DNA of 64,000 bases from CTSoil-075 sp042610375 (lineage in GTDB: Bacteria; Bacillota; Negativicutes; DSM-13327): assembly GCF_042610375.1 (NCBI RefSeq), contig NZ_JBGJZL010000006.1, positions 186,001-250,000 on the forward strand, given 5' to 3'. The position numbers and the translations under genes were made by a program. Below are positions 34,764 to 42,872 of this stretch, piece after piece. Below the pieces are notes generated by a model, which was given only the letters and a program-made list of their open reading frames with translations, did no database searches and was not told the DNA's origin. Every line of letters begins with the position of its first letter. Position 1 is the first letter of the stretch.

Positions 34764-36492
34764 ATAAAATAATCGTTTGGTTTCTCCCATTACCTTTAGC
34801 GCAATATAAAGCCTCATCTGCCCTTTGGAAGAAACTCTCTTGATTGTCATCAGTACGCATTTCAGTCAGCCCAATGCTAACTGTTACTGTCACCATCGAT
34901 TTCATAGCAGGAAAAAATTCTTCGTTCATAACTGTCTGACGAATTTTTTCTGCAATACATTTAGCATCATTACACCTCATAGTGGGTAACAAAATGACAA
35001 ATTCTTCCCCACCATACCGAAAAGCCATTTGCCCCTCCTCCAGTAATTGAGAAAAAATACTACTGAGACGAATAATAACCTGATCGCCTTCCCAGTGTCC
35101 ATAATGATCATTGTATGATTTGAACTTATCAATATCAATCACTAATAGGGACATGGGTTTAGCCCATTGCAATGCACTATTCATTTCTTCTTTTATTTTC
35201 ATATCAAAAAATCGTTTATTATATAGCCCCGTCATCCCATCTGTAAAGCTTAAATCTCGATACCGTTTAACACTTTTACCTAGTTCCTCTCCTTCTTTTC
35301 TTAACGTTTTTACACGATCTGCCAATGCCAAAGACAGTAAAACAGATTCACTTGCCGTTGCTAATAACAAATAATTTACAGCTGCAAATGCCCCTGGCAG
35401 ATAAGCTGATAAAGACCACATCACAATTCCTGTCGATAAAACGCCCCAAGCAAGAATATAATAACGTGCGGGCCTAAAACCTTGATTAAAACGAATCGTT
35501 GCTACGATCATAATAAAAACAGGGCCCAAAATGCCTAGCCCATGAGCAATTTGATTTGCAAAAACATTATAGCCCAAAATTCCTAAAATACCTTGCAGGA
35601 TAGACATCATCACAATTCCAGTTAATACCTTATTTAAGCGCGGCAATTCAGCCTCTACTTGAAGAAATTGCCGGGTAAAATAAACAGAACAAACAAATGC
35701 TGCTGCTAACCAAAGCCAGAATACTGCATTGTATAGTCGATAAGGAATATCAATGAGAATTTTAAGATGACCATGTACTTGGAACTGATATAAAAACATA
35801 AAGCCAATATATAAAACATAAAATAAATACGCTTTATCACGCAAAACCGAATAAATGAACAAATTGAAAATTAACATTACTCCTAAAATACCATAAAATG
35901 CACCAAATCCTAGGTTTTTAAAAAACATTTCTCCAATAAAATCCTCTGAATTCCAAACTCGCACTGGCAAACGAAGAGCTGAAGTACTTTCCAGCCGAAG
36001 GTAAATAAATTTTTGCTGATCAAATTCATTAGTTAATTGAAAAACCCATGTATTATCTATAACACTCCGACTAGCGCTTGGGCGGCTTACACCTACTTTA
36101 TTTACAATGTAGGAATGCTCCCCTTGATGAGTTATTGGTATATATATATCAATTTTATCGATGTTAGGATTGTTTAGTTGAAGTAACTGTCCAGAAACAA
36201 TCTCTCCCGTATTAGGAACCAGCAGCTTAAAACGTACCCAGTAAACAGATCTCGTAATACCCAGGGAGAGTGTTTTTTCTGAGTATGGTATATATTGATT
36301 CGAGTAATCCATTCTACTGATTTCATCAAAACGATAAGTCCCCATTGAATCTTCACTAATTTCCAAATCAGATATAGAATAAGAACTTAATTCCATACCC
36401 TCCCTTGCTGATACACCATCCATTTTTAGTACAGTAAGAGCGAGCAATAATACGCATAAGAACAAACCACGAATTATAATTTTCCTCACCAT
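34762..36492 (-). CDS. 7TM-DISM diguanylate cyclase
   Basis: 576-residue membrane sensor. A signal peptide (IIIRGLFLCVLLLALTVLK, cut near residue 28) leads to an extracytoplasmic 7TMR-DISM-ED2 sensory domain (~40-190; SVYWVRFKL), a seven-helix 7TM-DISM bundle (~195-395), a short coiled coil, and a GGDEF domain with YGGEEFVILLP (GGEEF, active). The extracytoplasmic domain likely binds a carbohydrate-like ligand. An operator-like TTGACAA/TTGTCAA repeat lies upstream. Monocistronic. Confidence 0.9.
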   Translation of the reverse strand: MVRKIIIRGLFLCVLLLALTVLKMDGVSAREGMELSSYSISDLEISEDSMGTYRFDEISRMDYSNQYIPYSEKTLSLGITRSVYWVRFKLLVPNTGEIVSGQLLQLNNPNIDKIDIYIPITHQGEHSYIVNKVGVSRPSASRSVIDNTWVFQLTNEFDQQKFIYLRLESTSALRLPVRVWNSEDFIGEMFFKNLGFGAFYGILGVMLIFNLFIYSVLRDKAYLFYVLYIGFMFLYQFQVHGHLKILIDIPYRLYNAVFWLWLAAAFVCSVYFTRQFLQVEAELPRLNKVLTGIVMMSILQGILGILGYNVFANQIAHGLGILGPVFIMIVATIRFNQGFRPARYYILAWGVLSTGIVMWSLSAYLPGAFAAVNYLLLATASESVLLSLALADRVKTLRKEGEELGKSVKRYRDLSFTDGMTGLYNKRFFDMKIKEEMNSALQWAKPMSLLVIDIDKFKSYNDHYGHWEGDQVIIRLSSIFSQLLEEGQMAFRYGGEEFVILLPTMRCNDAKCIAEKIRQTVMNEEFFPAMKSMVTVTVSIGLTEMRTDDNQESFFQRADEALYCAKGNGRNQTIIL

Positions 36493-36511
36493 TTACATTC
36501 TTCGCAAATAA

Positions 36512-36533
36512 TTGACAATTAATTTTTTGTCAA
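36512..36533 (-). promoter_or_regulatory. Inverted repeat at the 7TM-GGDEF promoter region
   Basis: TTGACAA ... TTGTCAA separated by 8 bp. On the minus strand the TTGACA could be a -35, with TATTTG 17 bp downstream as a weak -10, so an operator overlapping the promoter is possible. Confidence 0.35.
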
Positions 36534-36693
36534 AAAAGTTTTTATTAATAACAAAATGAAACATGTTAGACACCTGCTTTCAAATGATATTATATCGTCC
36601 TTTATTTCGACATTTCTCCTATGAAATCCTATATATTTTTTGCACTTTATTTCCATCTTTTAGCCTTTTCTACCAAAAGTGAAAATGAAAAAA

Positions 36694-36727
36694 AAGATGG
36701 CGCCAGGAAAATATATGGCGCCATCTT
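36694..36727 (-). terminator. Terminator of the formate dehydrogenase-hydrogenase operon
   Basis: 12-bp perfect stem AAGATGGCGCCA / TGGCGCCATCTT, minus-strand T-run after it. Confidence 0.9.
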
Positions 36728-36739
36728 GAGTCTATTCTC

Positions 36740-38872
36740 TTAACAAAACATCTTTTTCTTTAGTTTACTATATTCACTTTGTACATAACCTTCTGCCCAA
36801 TCTTGATCCTCGATATTTTCTACTTGCACAGCGCAGTATTTATACTCTGGTGTCAGAGAGATGGGATCAAGATGATCAATCGTTAATTCATTACAAGCAC
36901 CAATCCACCAATGATAAGTCATATAAACAGCCCCTGTATTCACTCGTTCTGTCGAAAGGGCTCTTGCCATGACTTTTCCTCGCCGCGATGATACCCATAC
37001 AAGCTCCTGATCCTTTATATTCACCTTCGCCAGATCCTCAGGGCTCATTTGGATATAGCCAGGTTCATCAGCTAGCACTTGTAAAGCAGCGCAATTACCA
37101 GTCATAGTCCGAACAGAATAATGACCGATTTCTCTGACTGTACATAATATGAATGGATAATCTTTGTCAGGCATTTCTTTTGGAAAGCGATATTCGGATG
37201 CAAAGAGAAGTCCTTTACCGCTTGGCGTATCAAATTTATTTCCTTCATAGAGATATTTGGTCCCCATATGTTCTTCACTTGTACACGGCCATTGAACACT
37301 TCCTAATTCTTCTAACTTTTTATAGGTTACTCCAGCATAAATTGGACACAAGGCTCTTAATTCTTCCCAAATTTCTTCGGTTTTATTATATTTCATCGGA
37401 TATCCCATCGCCGTTGACATTAAACAGATGATTTCCCAATCCGGCTTTACATCACCTTTAGGCTCAATGGCCTTATTGAACTTTTGAAAACCTCGATCAG
37501 CGGAAGAGTAAACACCTTCATGCTCTCCCCATGAAGTCGCTGGGAAAATAACGTCAGCATGAAGCGCTGTCTTATTCATGAAAATATCCTGAACAATCAC
37601 AAGTTCCATACTATCGAGGGCTTCTCTAACGCCTGCTGCGTCAGGATCGCTTTGTACAGGGTCTTCGCCAAAGATATAATAGGCTTTTACTTTACCTTCT
37701 TTAGCAAGATGCGGAACTTCAGTTAAGCGGTAGCCAGGTTTCGCTGGCAAGGATACACCCCAAGCTTTCTCAAACTTACTTCGCGATGCCTCATCCTCCA
37801 CCGACTGATAACCTGGGAATAAATTAGGTAATGCACCATGATCACAGGCACCTTGTACATTGTTTTGTCCGCGTACCGGGCCGACTCCCACGTTGGGGCG
37901 TCCTAAATTTCCTGTTAATAAAGCTAATGAGGATAACCCTTTAACAACATCAACGGCTTGACCAAATTGAGTCACTCCCATGCCCCAAAGAATGGTAGCA
38001 CTAGGAGCTTTCGCATACATCCGAATTGCCTCTCGAATGGTATTTGCAGGTATTCCAGTAATGTTTTCCACATATTCTGGTGTATATTTTGCAACATTCT
38101 TTTTGTATTCGGCAAAACCTTCTGTAAAGTCCGCTACATACTGTTTATTGTATAAGCCTTCTGCAATCAGTACATTACCAAAGGCATTAACAAGCGCCAT
38201 ATTTGTACCATTCTTAATAGGTAACCATAAATCAGCGATTTTAGCTTGCTCTGTAAAACGAGGATCAGTCACAATGACTTTTGCACCTTTTTCTTTTGCT
38301 TTAATAATACGACGCGCCACAATGGGATGTGATTCTGCCGCATTATAACCAAAAATAAATACACATTTTGTATCTTCAATTTCAGGAATAGAATTGGACA
38401 TTGCACCATTTCCCAGCGTAGCTTGTAATCCTGATACAGAAGATCCATGACAAACACGAGCGCAATGATCAATATTATTGGTTCCTAAAGCCGCTCGAAC
38501 GAACTTTTGCATAATGTAATTGGCTTCATTTCCCGGTCCACGGGCTGATCCAGTAGCCATAATGGCATCTGCACCATATTTATCTTTAATTGCTTGTAGT
38601 CTGGTTGCCGCAAAATTAATTGCTTCTTCCCAAGATACTTCTTCAAATTCATCCGTCCGCTTACGCCGTAGCAAAGGTTTTGTTAACCGTGCTGTCAAGC
38701 GTTTAGAATTTTTAAGAAAATCCCAACCATAATATCCTTTTAAACATAATTCACTTTCATTTGTACGGCCATTCCCAGGTTCAGCACCGATGACCTCACC
38801 ATTTTCTACTGTTAAATAGATTTGACAGCCACTGCCGCAATAAGGACAGATTGTCAATACTTTTGTTGCCAT
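36740..38872 (-). CDS. fdhF: Formate dehydrogenase catalytic subunit, Cys type (FdhF-like)
   Basis: 710-residue molybdenum/tungsten bis-MGD enzyme of the DMSO reductase family, oxidising formate or reducing CO2. The N-terminal 4Fe-4S site is Cys9, Cys12, Cys16 and Cys43 with the following Lys45. The metal ligand is Cys141 in CARVCHGSS; it is read by TGT, not TGA, so this is a Cys rather than a selenocysteine form. His142, the catalytic partner, is present. No extra ferredoxin domains occur at the N-terminus, as in FdhF of E. coli FHL and Acetobacterium HDCR. Last gene of the four-gene operon, 24 bp behind an iron-sulfur subunit. Confidence 0.93.
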   Translation of the reverse strand: MATKVLTICPYCGSGCQIYLTVENGEVIGAEPGNGRTNESELCLKGYYGWDFLKNSKRLTARLTKPLLRRKRTDEFEEVSWEEAINFAATRLQAIKDKYGADAIMATGSARGPGNEANYIMQKFVRAALGTNNIDHCARVCHGSSVSGLQATLGNGAMSNSIPEIEDTKCVFIFGYNAAESHPIVARRIIKAKEKGAKVIVTDPRFTEQAKIADLWLPIKNGTNMALVNAFGNVLIAEGLYNKQYVADFTEGFAEYKKNVAKYTPEYVENITGIPANTIREAIRMYAKAPSATILWGMGVTQFGQAVDVVKGLSSLALLTGNLGRPNVGVGPVRGQNNVQGACDHGALPNLFPGYQSVEDEASRSKFEKAWGVSLPAKPGYRLTEVPHLAKEGKVKAYYIFGEDPVQSDPDAAGVREALDSMELVIVQDIFMNKTALHADVIFPATSWGEHEGVYSSADRGFQKFNKAIEPKGDVKPDWEIICLMSTAMGYPMKYNKTEEIWEELRALCPIYAGVTYKKLEELGSVQWPCTSEEHMGTKYLYEGNKFDTPSGKGLLFASEYRFPKEMPDKDYPFILCTVREIGHYSVRTMTGNCAALQVLADEPGYIQMSPEDLAKVNIKDQELVWVSSRRGKVMARALSTERVNTGAVYMTYHWWIGACNELTIDHLDPISLTPEYKYCAVQVENIEDQDWAEGYVQSEYSKLKKKMFC

Positions 38873-38896
38873 TTGATTCCCTCCACTTTGCCAATA

Positions 38897-39415
38897 TTAC
38901 TTACTATTCATTGCCCCAAGGGCTGCTCGTTTGCGTTTATTTTGCACTTGCTCCGCTATGTTAGAACCCCCAATCTTATGAAGGGCCTTGGTTGGACAAA
39001 CTCGAATGCAGGCTGGTCCTTGATCTTGTTGATGGCACAAATCACACTTAAGAGCTTCAACTTTACTGTCACCCTCTGCAAGCGCTGCAGTCAACACAAG
39101 ATCCATTGCACCATATGGACACGCCAGCAAACAGGCTTTACAGCCAATACACATGCCTTGGATCACTTGTACAGACTGACCTTGTTGTACAATGGCCTTA
39201 GAAGCACAAGCATTCGCACAAGGTGCATCTTCACATTGATGACATTGGATAGGCATCGTCACCTTTGCCGTTTTGACCACTCTTAATCGTGGATAAAATT
39301 TTTCTACAGTCAGATTTTCAAGTGATTGATCCTTTTCATGAGCCATTACACAGGCAACTTCACAGGTACGGCAGCCAATACATTTTCCTGGGTCTGCTAT
39401 CACAAAATCATTCAT
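38897..39415 (-). CDS. HycB-like four-cluster ferredoxin subunit
   Basis: 172-residue electron-transfer subunit with 16 cysteines in four 4Fe-4S motifs: CIGCRTCEVAC, CHQCEDAPCANAC, CIGCKACLLAC and CDLCHQQDQGPACIRVC. HycB/FdhB-type subunits carry electrons between a formate dehydrogenase and its partner; adjacency to fdhF (24 bp) and HydA fits. It is a paralogue of the first gene of the operon (40885-41466). Confidence 0.92.
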   Translation of the reverse strand: MNDFVIADPGKCIGCRTCEVACVMAHEKDQSLENLTVEKFYPRLRVVKTAKVTMPIQCHQCEDAPCANACASKAIVQQGQSVQVIQGMCIGCKACLLACPYGAMDLVLTAALAEGDSKVEALKCDLCHQQDQGPACIRVCPTKALHKIGGSNIAEQVQNKRKRAALGAMNSK

Positions 39416-39478
39416 CTTTCTACCTCCTCAGGCGTACTTGTTTTATAAAAATTAATATAAATCATCGTAATCCATTGA

Positions 39479-40882
39479 TTAAACCTCATCAGAAACCTTT
39501 ATTTTTCTAGGCTTATAATGAGTGTGTAAAAGTTTATGAGATTGATGCCCAAGAGGTTCACCCAAAAATTTTTGATAAATCTCTTGTATTTCTGGGTTTT
39601 CATGGGACTTACGATACGTCTGTTCTTCATCATGCTGGTAGGTGCTGGCACTGCGATTTTGATACGCTTTCGGAGTATCCACTGGCAAAAGCATTTTCGG
39701 CTGACCACCACCACTAATACACCCTGCCGGACAAGTCATAACCTCCATAAAATGAAAATCAGCTTTTCCTCTTTTTAAGTCTTCTAAAATTGGAACTACA
39801 TTTTTTAATCCAGAAGCCACAACCGTCTTAATTTTTAATGTACCAGTATCAAATGTTACCTTGCGGACGTCTTGCCCGCCTCGAACGCTTGTTACACTTA
39901 TATCTTTAAGAGACTCTTTGGTAACCATTTCATAGGCAGTACGAATAGCGGCTTCCATTACACCACCTGTTACGCCAAAAATATTACCCGCTCCTGAATA
40001 CATTCCTAAGGGTTGATCGAAGCTTTCTTCAGGCAAACTATTAAAATCAATGGATGCTTCTTTGATCAGATAAGCTAATTCCCTTGTCGTTAAGACGGCA
40101 TCAACATCCTGGTAGCCACTGGATTTCATCTCAGGTCGACCTGCCTCAAATTTTTTACATGTACAAGGCATAATCGCTACGCTGTACACATTTTCAGCAT
40201 CTACGCCATCTACATTGGCACCATAGGTTTTAAACATCGTCCCAGCCATCTGCTGCGGTGATTTACAGCTTGATAAATGGTCAACAAGTTCAGGATATTC
40301 ATTTTCTACAAACTTGACCCAGGCTGGACAACAAGAGGTAAACATCGGCAATGGACCACCCTCTGTAATTCTCTTAACCAACTCACTGCTTTCTTCCATG
40401 ATGGTTAAATCAGCGGCAAAATTGGTGTCATAGACTCTTTTAAATCCTAAACGCCTTAAGGCCGCAGCCATTTTTCCAGGCGCCAAACTACCAAGGGGCA
40501 TACCAAATTCTTCTGCAAGAGAGACTCTGACTGCAGGAGCGCATTGTACCATAGAGAATTTTTTTTGCTGTGCTAATACTTCTTTTACTTTAGGAAAGTC
40601 ACCCACATGATAAGCTGCAAATAATGGCTCCTTAAGAGCCGCTGGCATACTTCGTTTTTCAAGTCTTTGACTACGAGAAGTCACATAGCTTTCAAAAGGG
40701 GAATCATACGCACTACAAATCTGCACACATTGTCCACACATGACACACTTATCAGCGTTAATGGACTGGGGCTTGCCTTGTTCACCTTCAATAGCATCTA
40801 CAGGACATACTTCCGAGCATCTCCTACATCCTGTACAAAGTTCAACATCTATTTTGATATGTTCTTTTATTTTCTTAGCCAT
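39479..40882 (-). CDS. hydA: [FeFe] hydrogenase catalytic subunit (HydA-type)
   Basis: 467-residue hydrogenase. Two 4Fe-4S clusters at the N-terminus (CTGCRRCSEVCPVDA, CVMCGQCVQIC) feed an H-cluster domain with all three binding motifs: FTSCCPAWVKF (L1, including the proton-relay Cys), MPCTCKKFE (L2) and MTCPAGCISGGGQ (L3). In L2 the residue after MPCT is Cys where Ala is usual, and L3 has PAG for the common PGG. No extra NuoG-type domain, as in HydA2 of HDCR complexes. Operon position between two four-cluster subunits and fdhF indicates a hydrogen-formate enzyme complex. Confidence 0.92.
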   Translation of the reverse strand: MAKKIKEHIKIDVELCTGCRRCSEVCPVDAIEGEQGKPQSINADKCVMCGQCVQICSAYDSPFESYVTSRSQRLEKRSMPAALKEPLFAAYHVGDFPKVKEVLAQQKKFSMVQCAPAVRVSLAEEFGMPLGSLAPGKMAAALRRLGFKRVYDTNFAADLTIMEESSELVKRITEGGPLPMFTSCCPAWVKFVENEYPELVDHLSSCKSPQQMAGTMFKTYGANVDGVDAENVYSVAIMPCTCKKFEAGRPEMKSSGYQDVDAVLTTRELAYLIKEASIDFNSLPEESFDQPLGMYSGAGNIFGVTGGVMEAAIRTAYEMVTKESLKDISVTSVRGGQDVRKVTFDTGTLKIKTVVASGLKNVVPILEDLKRGKADFHFMEVMTCPAGCISGGGQPKMLLPVDTPKAYQNRSASTYQHDEEQTYRKSHENPEIQEIYQKFLGEPLGHQSHKLLHTHYKPRKIKVSDEV

Positions 40883-40884
40883 AC

Positions 40885-41466
40885 TTACCCCTCCTTCACC
40901 ATGAATTTCTGATTGAATCCAATCATCTTATTGGCTGCTTCAATGCGTCGTTGCCTTCTTTCTTTTGTGATATCAATATATTGAAGAGCTTTACAAGGAC
41001 AAGCATCTACGCATGCAGGTGATCCTCCACCGCATAAATCACATTTACTGGCAACCACCTCTTGCTCTTTATGTAAGTTTGCCTGCTCATCTTGTCTATG
41101 TTCTTGAGGAGAAAGAATCAGTTCAATCGCTCCAAAGGGACAAGCTATCATACAGCTTTTACAGCCAATACAGCCTTTTTCATCAATGATAATCTTATTA
41201 CCTTGCTCTTTAATCGCCGCAACTGGACAACTCTTCATGCATGGAGCATCTTCACAATGTCGGCATTGAACAGGCATTGTTATCTCAGGGGTTTTAACAA
41301 GATACAACCGTGGTTTCATAGAAAAGTCTATATTCCCTACAGTCTTAATTTCTTTATCCATATGAGCAACCGTACAGGCCACTTCGCAAACTCGACAACC
41401 AATGCATTTTTTAGGATCAGCTAACACAAATGAATTTAAATGACTACTCAACTGTAAATCCTCCAT
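40885..41466 (-). CDS. HycB-like four-cluster ferredoxin subunit (first gene of operon)
   Basis: 193 residues, four 4Fe-4S motifs: CIGCRVCEVAC, CRHCEDAPCMKSC, CIGCKSCMIAC, CDLCGGGSPACVDAC. Longer than its paralogue at 38897 by a loop (SPQEHRQDEQANLHKEQ) and a basic C-terminal extension. It ends 2 bp before hydA starts. By analogy with HDCR (HycB3 next to HydA2) it probably forms part of the electron wire between hydrogenase and formate dehydrogenase. Confidence 0.92.
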   Translation of the reverse strand: MEDLQLSSHLNSFVLADPKKCIGCRVCEVACTVAHMDKEIKTVGNIDFSMKPRLYLVKTPEITMPVQCRHCEDAPCMKSCPVAAIKEQGNKIIIDEKGCIGCKSCMIACPFGAIELILSPQEHRQDEQANLHKEQEVVASKCDLCGGGSPACVDACPCKALQYIDITKERRQRRIEAANKMIGFNQKFMVKEG

Positions 41467-41490
41467 TCCTTGCTTAAACTATATTTTTAA

Positions 41491-41521
41491 ATGATTGTTT
41501 TTTAACATAAAAAACAATCAT
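41491..41521 (-). promoter_or_regulatory. Perfect hairpin in the 5' leader of the HDCR-like operon
   Basis: ATGATTGTTTTTT / AAAAAACAATCAT, 13 bp, 5-nt loop, 25 bp before the first start codon. It could be a leader hairpin or an operator; a further CTCTTT-gct-AAAGAG repeat lies at 41525-41539, near a TATACT (41543-41538, minus). Confidence 0.5.
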
Positions 41522-41573
41522 CAGCTCTTTGCTAAAGAGTATACGCACTACTTCCAAACTCGTTCCAACATAG

Positions 41574-41650
41574 CAAAGAAAACTTGGCTTACGCCAAGCT
41601 TTAGTGATCCTTGCTTAAAATTAAGAAAGGAGTAAACTTTCTGCTTCGTC
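41574..41650 (+). repeat. Dispersed intergenic repeat, copy C (diverged)
   Basis: Same plan as copy A: CAAAGAAAACTTGGC start, hairpin CTTGGC-ttac-GCCAAG (41583-41598), CCTTGCTT, hairpin AGAAAG...CTTTCT (41624-41642). The first hairpin differs from copy A by a compensated pair (A-T to G-C). Confidence 0.7.
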
Positions 41651-41663
41651 AAAAAATCACATG

Positions 41664-41754
41664 ATAAAGAAAACTTGACTTCAGTCCCCAGCCCAGACCA
41701 AAATCTTAGTTGCCCTTACTTGTAATCGAGAAAGTGTGATACTTTTTGATTACG
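41664..41754 (+). repeat. Dispersed intergenic repeat, copy B
   Basis: Matches copy A nearly along its full length: ATAAAGAAAACTTGACTT, AGACCAAA, TCTTAGTTG, CCTTACTTGTAA, AGAAAGTGTGATACTTT, GATTACGA. The first hairpin is degenerate here (GAC/GTC only), the second is kept. Confidence 0.85.
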
Positions 41755-41769
41755 AAATAAATTTTTGAT

Positions 41770-41798
41770 TTGACTATCAATATCTTTCAGATTACAAT
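41770..41798 (+). promoter_or_regulatory. Sigma-A promoter of the LysR gene
   Basis: TTGACT (41770-41775), 17-bp spacer, TACAAT (41793-41798), about 90 bp before the ATG. Confidence 0.75.
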
Positions 41799-41887
41799 TA
41801 TATCAAAATTTATTCCATACTAATAATACTAATAATATTCTTCTTCCATACTTTTTAAGTATTGTTATAACAAGGAGGATTTGCTCT

Positions 41888-42796
41888 ATGATGAGTTTAC
41901 GTGAAATAAAATATTTTCTTGCCATTGCCCAAGAAGGCAATATCACAACAGCCGCTCAACAGTTGCACATGGCGCAACCTCCCCTTAGCCGTCAGATGAA
42001 AAATCTGGAAGAAAATTTAGGTGCTAAACTTTTTGAACGTGGTCATCGAAAAATTCAACTGACAGAAGCAGGTTGTGTGTTACGTAATCGTGCAGAACAA
42101 TTACTGAAACTTATGGATACAACGGTGAAAGAAATCAGAGAAATAGAATCAGGGGCTCATGGAACTCTATCGATTGGTACAGCCTCTTCATCTGGAGTTA
42201 CCATTTTACCAAAAGTCGCACGTATTTTTCGAAGCCACTACCCAGATTTAAAGTTTGAACTATGGGAAGGAGAGTCTATCCGAATTATTGAACTTCTAAA
42301 TGCAGGGTTAATTGAAATCGGGTTAGTTCGTTTCTCTTTTGATGCAGATACCTATGAGTCCATTCAAATACCCAAAGAACCTTTAGTGGCTGCAATTCAC
42401 AAGAATAATCCTGATTTTTTAAATGAAAAGCAAGATGTTATTCCACTGCGAAAATTGATTGACCAACCTTTAATGATCCATCGTAAATATGAAGCACTCA
42501 TTACAGAACATTGTCAACAAGCCGGCTTCAACCCTTATTTACTTTGTAAAAGTGATGACATTATGCCTATTTTAGCTTGGGCTGATGCAGATGTGGGCAT
42601 TGCAATTGTTCCAAAAGCTGCAATTGGCCTGATCCCGAGTACCAATTTAGTCTTTAAAACTCTTAGTGATCCTTGCATCGATGTCGCATCAGCTGTGATC
42701 TGGATGCGCAATCGACACTTATCTGCCGCTGCCCGTCATTTTCTCACTTTATTCACAACCATCAATAAAGATCCTCTCCTCCTCGATCTACCATGA
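41888..42796 (+). CDS. LysR-family transcriptional regulator
   Basis: 302-residue LysR protein: N-terminal winged helix (LREIKYFLAIAQEGNITTAAQQLHMAQPPLSRQM, residues 4-37) and a periplasmic-binding-protein-like effector domain (from ~90). Divergent from the hydrogenase-formate dehydrogenase operon and followed by moeA, so a role in controlling one or both is likely (inference). AAGGAGG precedes the start. The effector cannot be read from the sequence. Confidence 0.92.
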   Translation: MMSLREIKYFLAIAQEGNITTAAQQLHMAQPPLSRQMKNLEENLGAKLFERGHRKIQLTEAGCVLRNRAEQLLKLMDTTVKEIREIESGAHGTLSIGTASSSGVTILPKVARIFRSHYPDLKFELWEGESIRIIELLNAGLIEIGLVRFSFDADTYESIQIPKEPLVAAIHKNNPDFLNEKQDVIPLRKLIDQPLMIHRKYEALITEHCQQAGFNPYLLCKSDDIMPILAWADADVGIAIVPKAAIGLIPSTNLVFKTLSDPCIDVASAVIWMRNRHLSAAARHFLTLFTTINKDPLLLDLP

Positions 42797-42872
42797 AATC
42801 GAAACTAAAATGCCTAATTTCGTTGGACAATGACAATTGATTGAATATATATTAAAAATGTAGGTGATTAAA

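Larger units (their letters stand above)
41467..41887. other. Divergent intergenic region with two repeat copies
   Basis: 421 bp without a gene, between the hydrogenase-formate dehydrogenase operon (leftward) and the LysR regulator (rightward). Holds a 13-bp perfect hairpin (41491-41521), two copies of the dispersed repeat (41574-41650, 41664-41754) and the LysR promoter (41770-41798). Confidence 0.8.

Noticed and set aside
36740..38872. Possible selenocysteine formate dehydrogenase
   Set aside because: The codon for residue 141 is TGT, so the metal ligand is cysteine; there is no in-frame TGA.
41551..41568. Sigma-54-like -24/-12 site (minus strand TTGGAACG...TGGA) upstream of the HDCR-like operon
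   Set aside because: The -24 GG is there but the -12 position has GA instead of GC, so the match is too poor.
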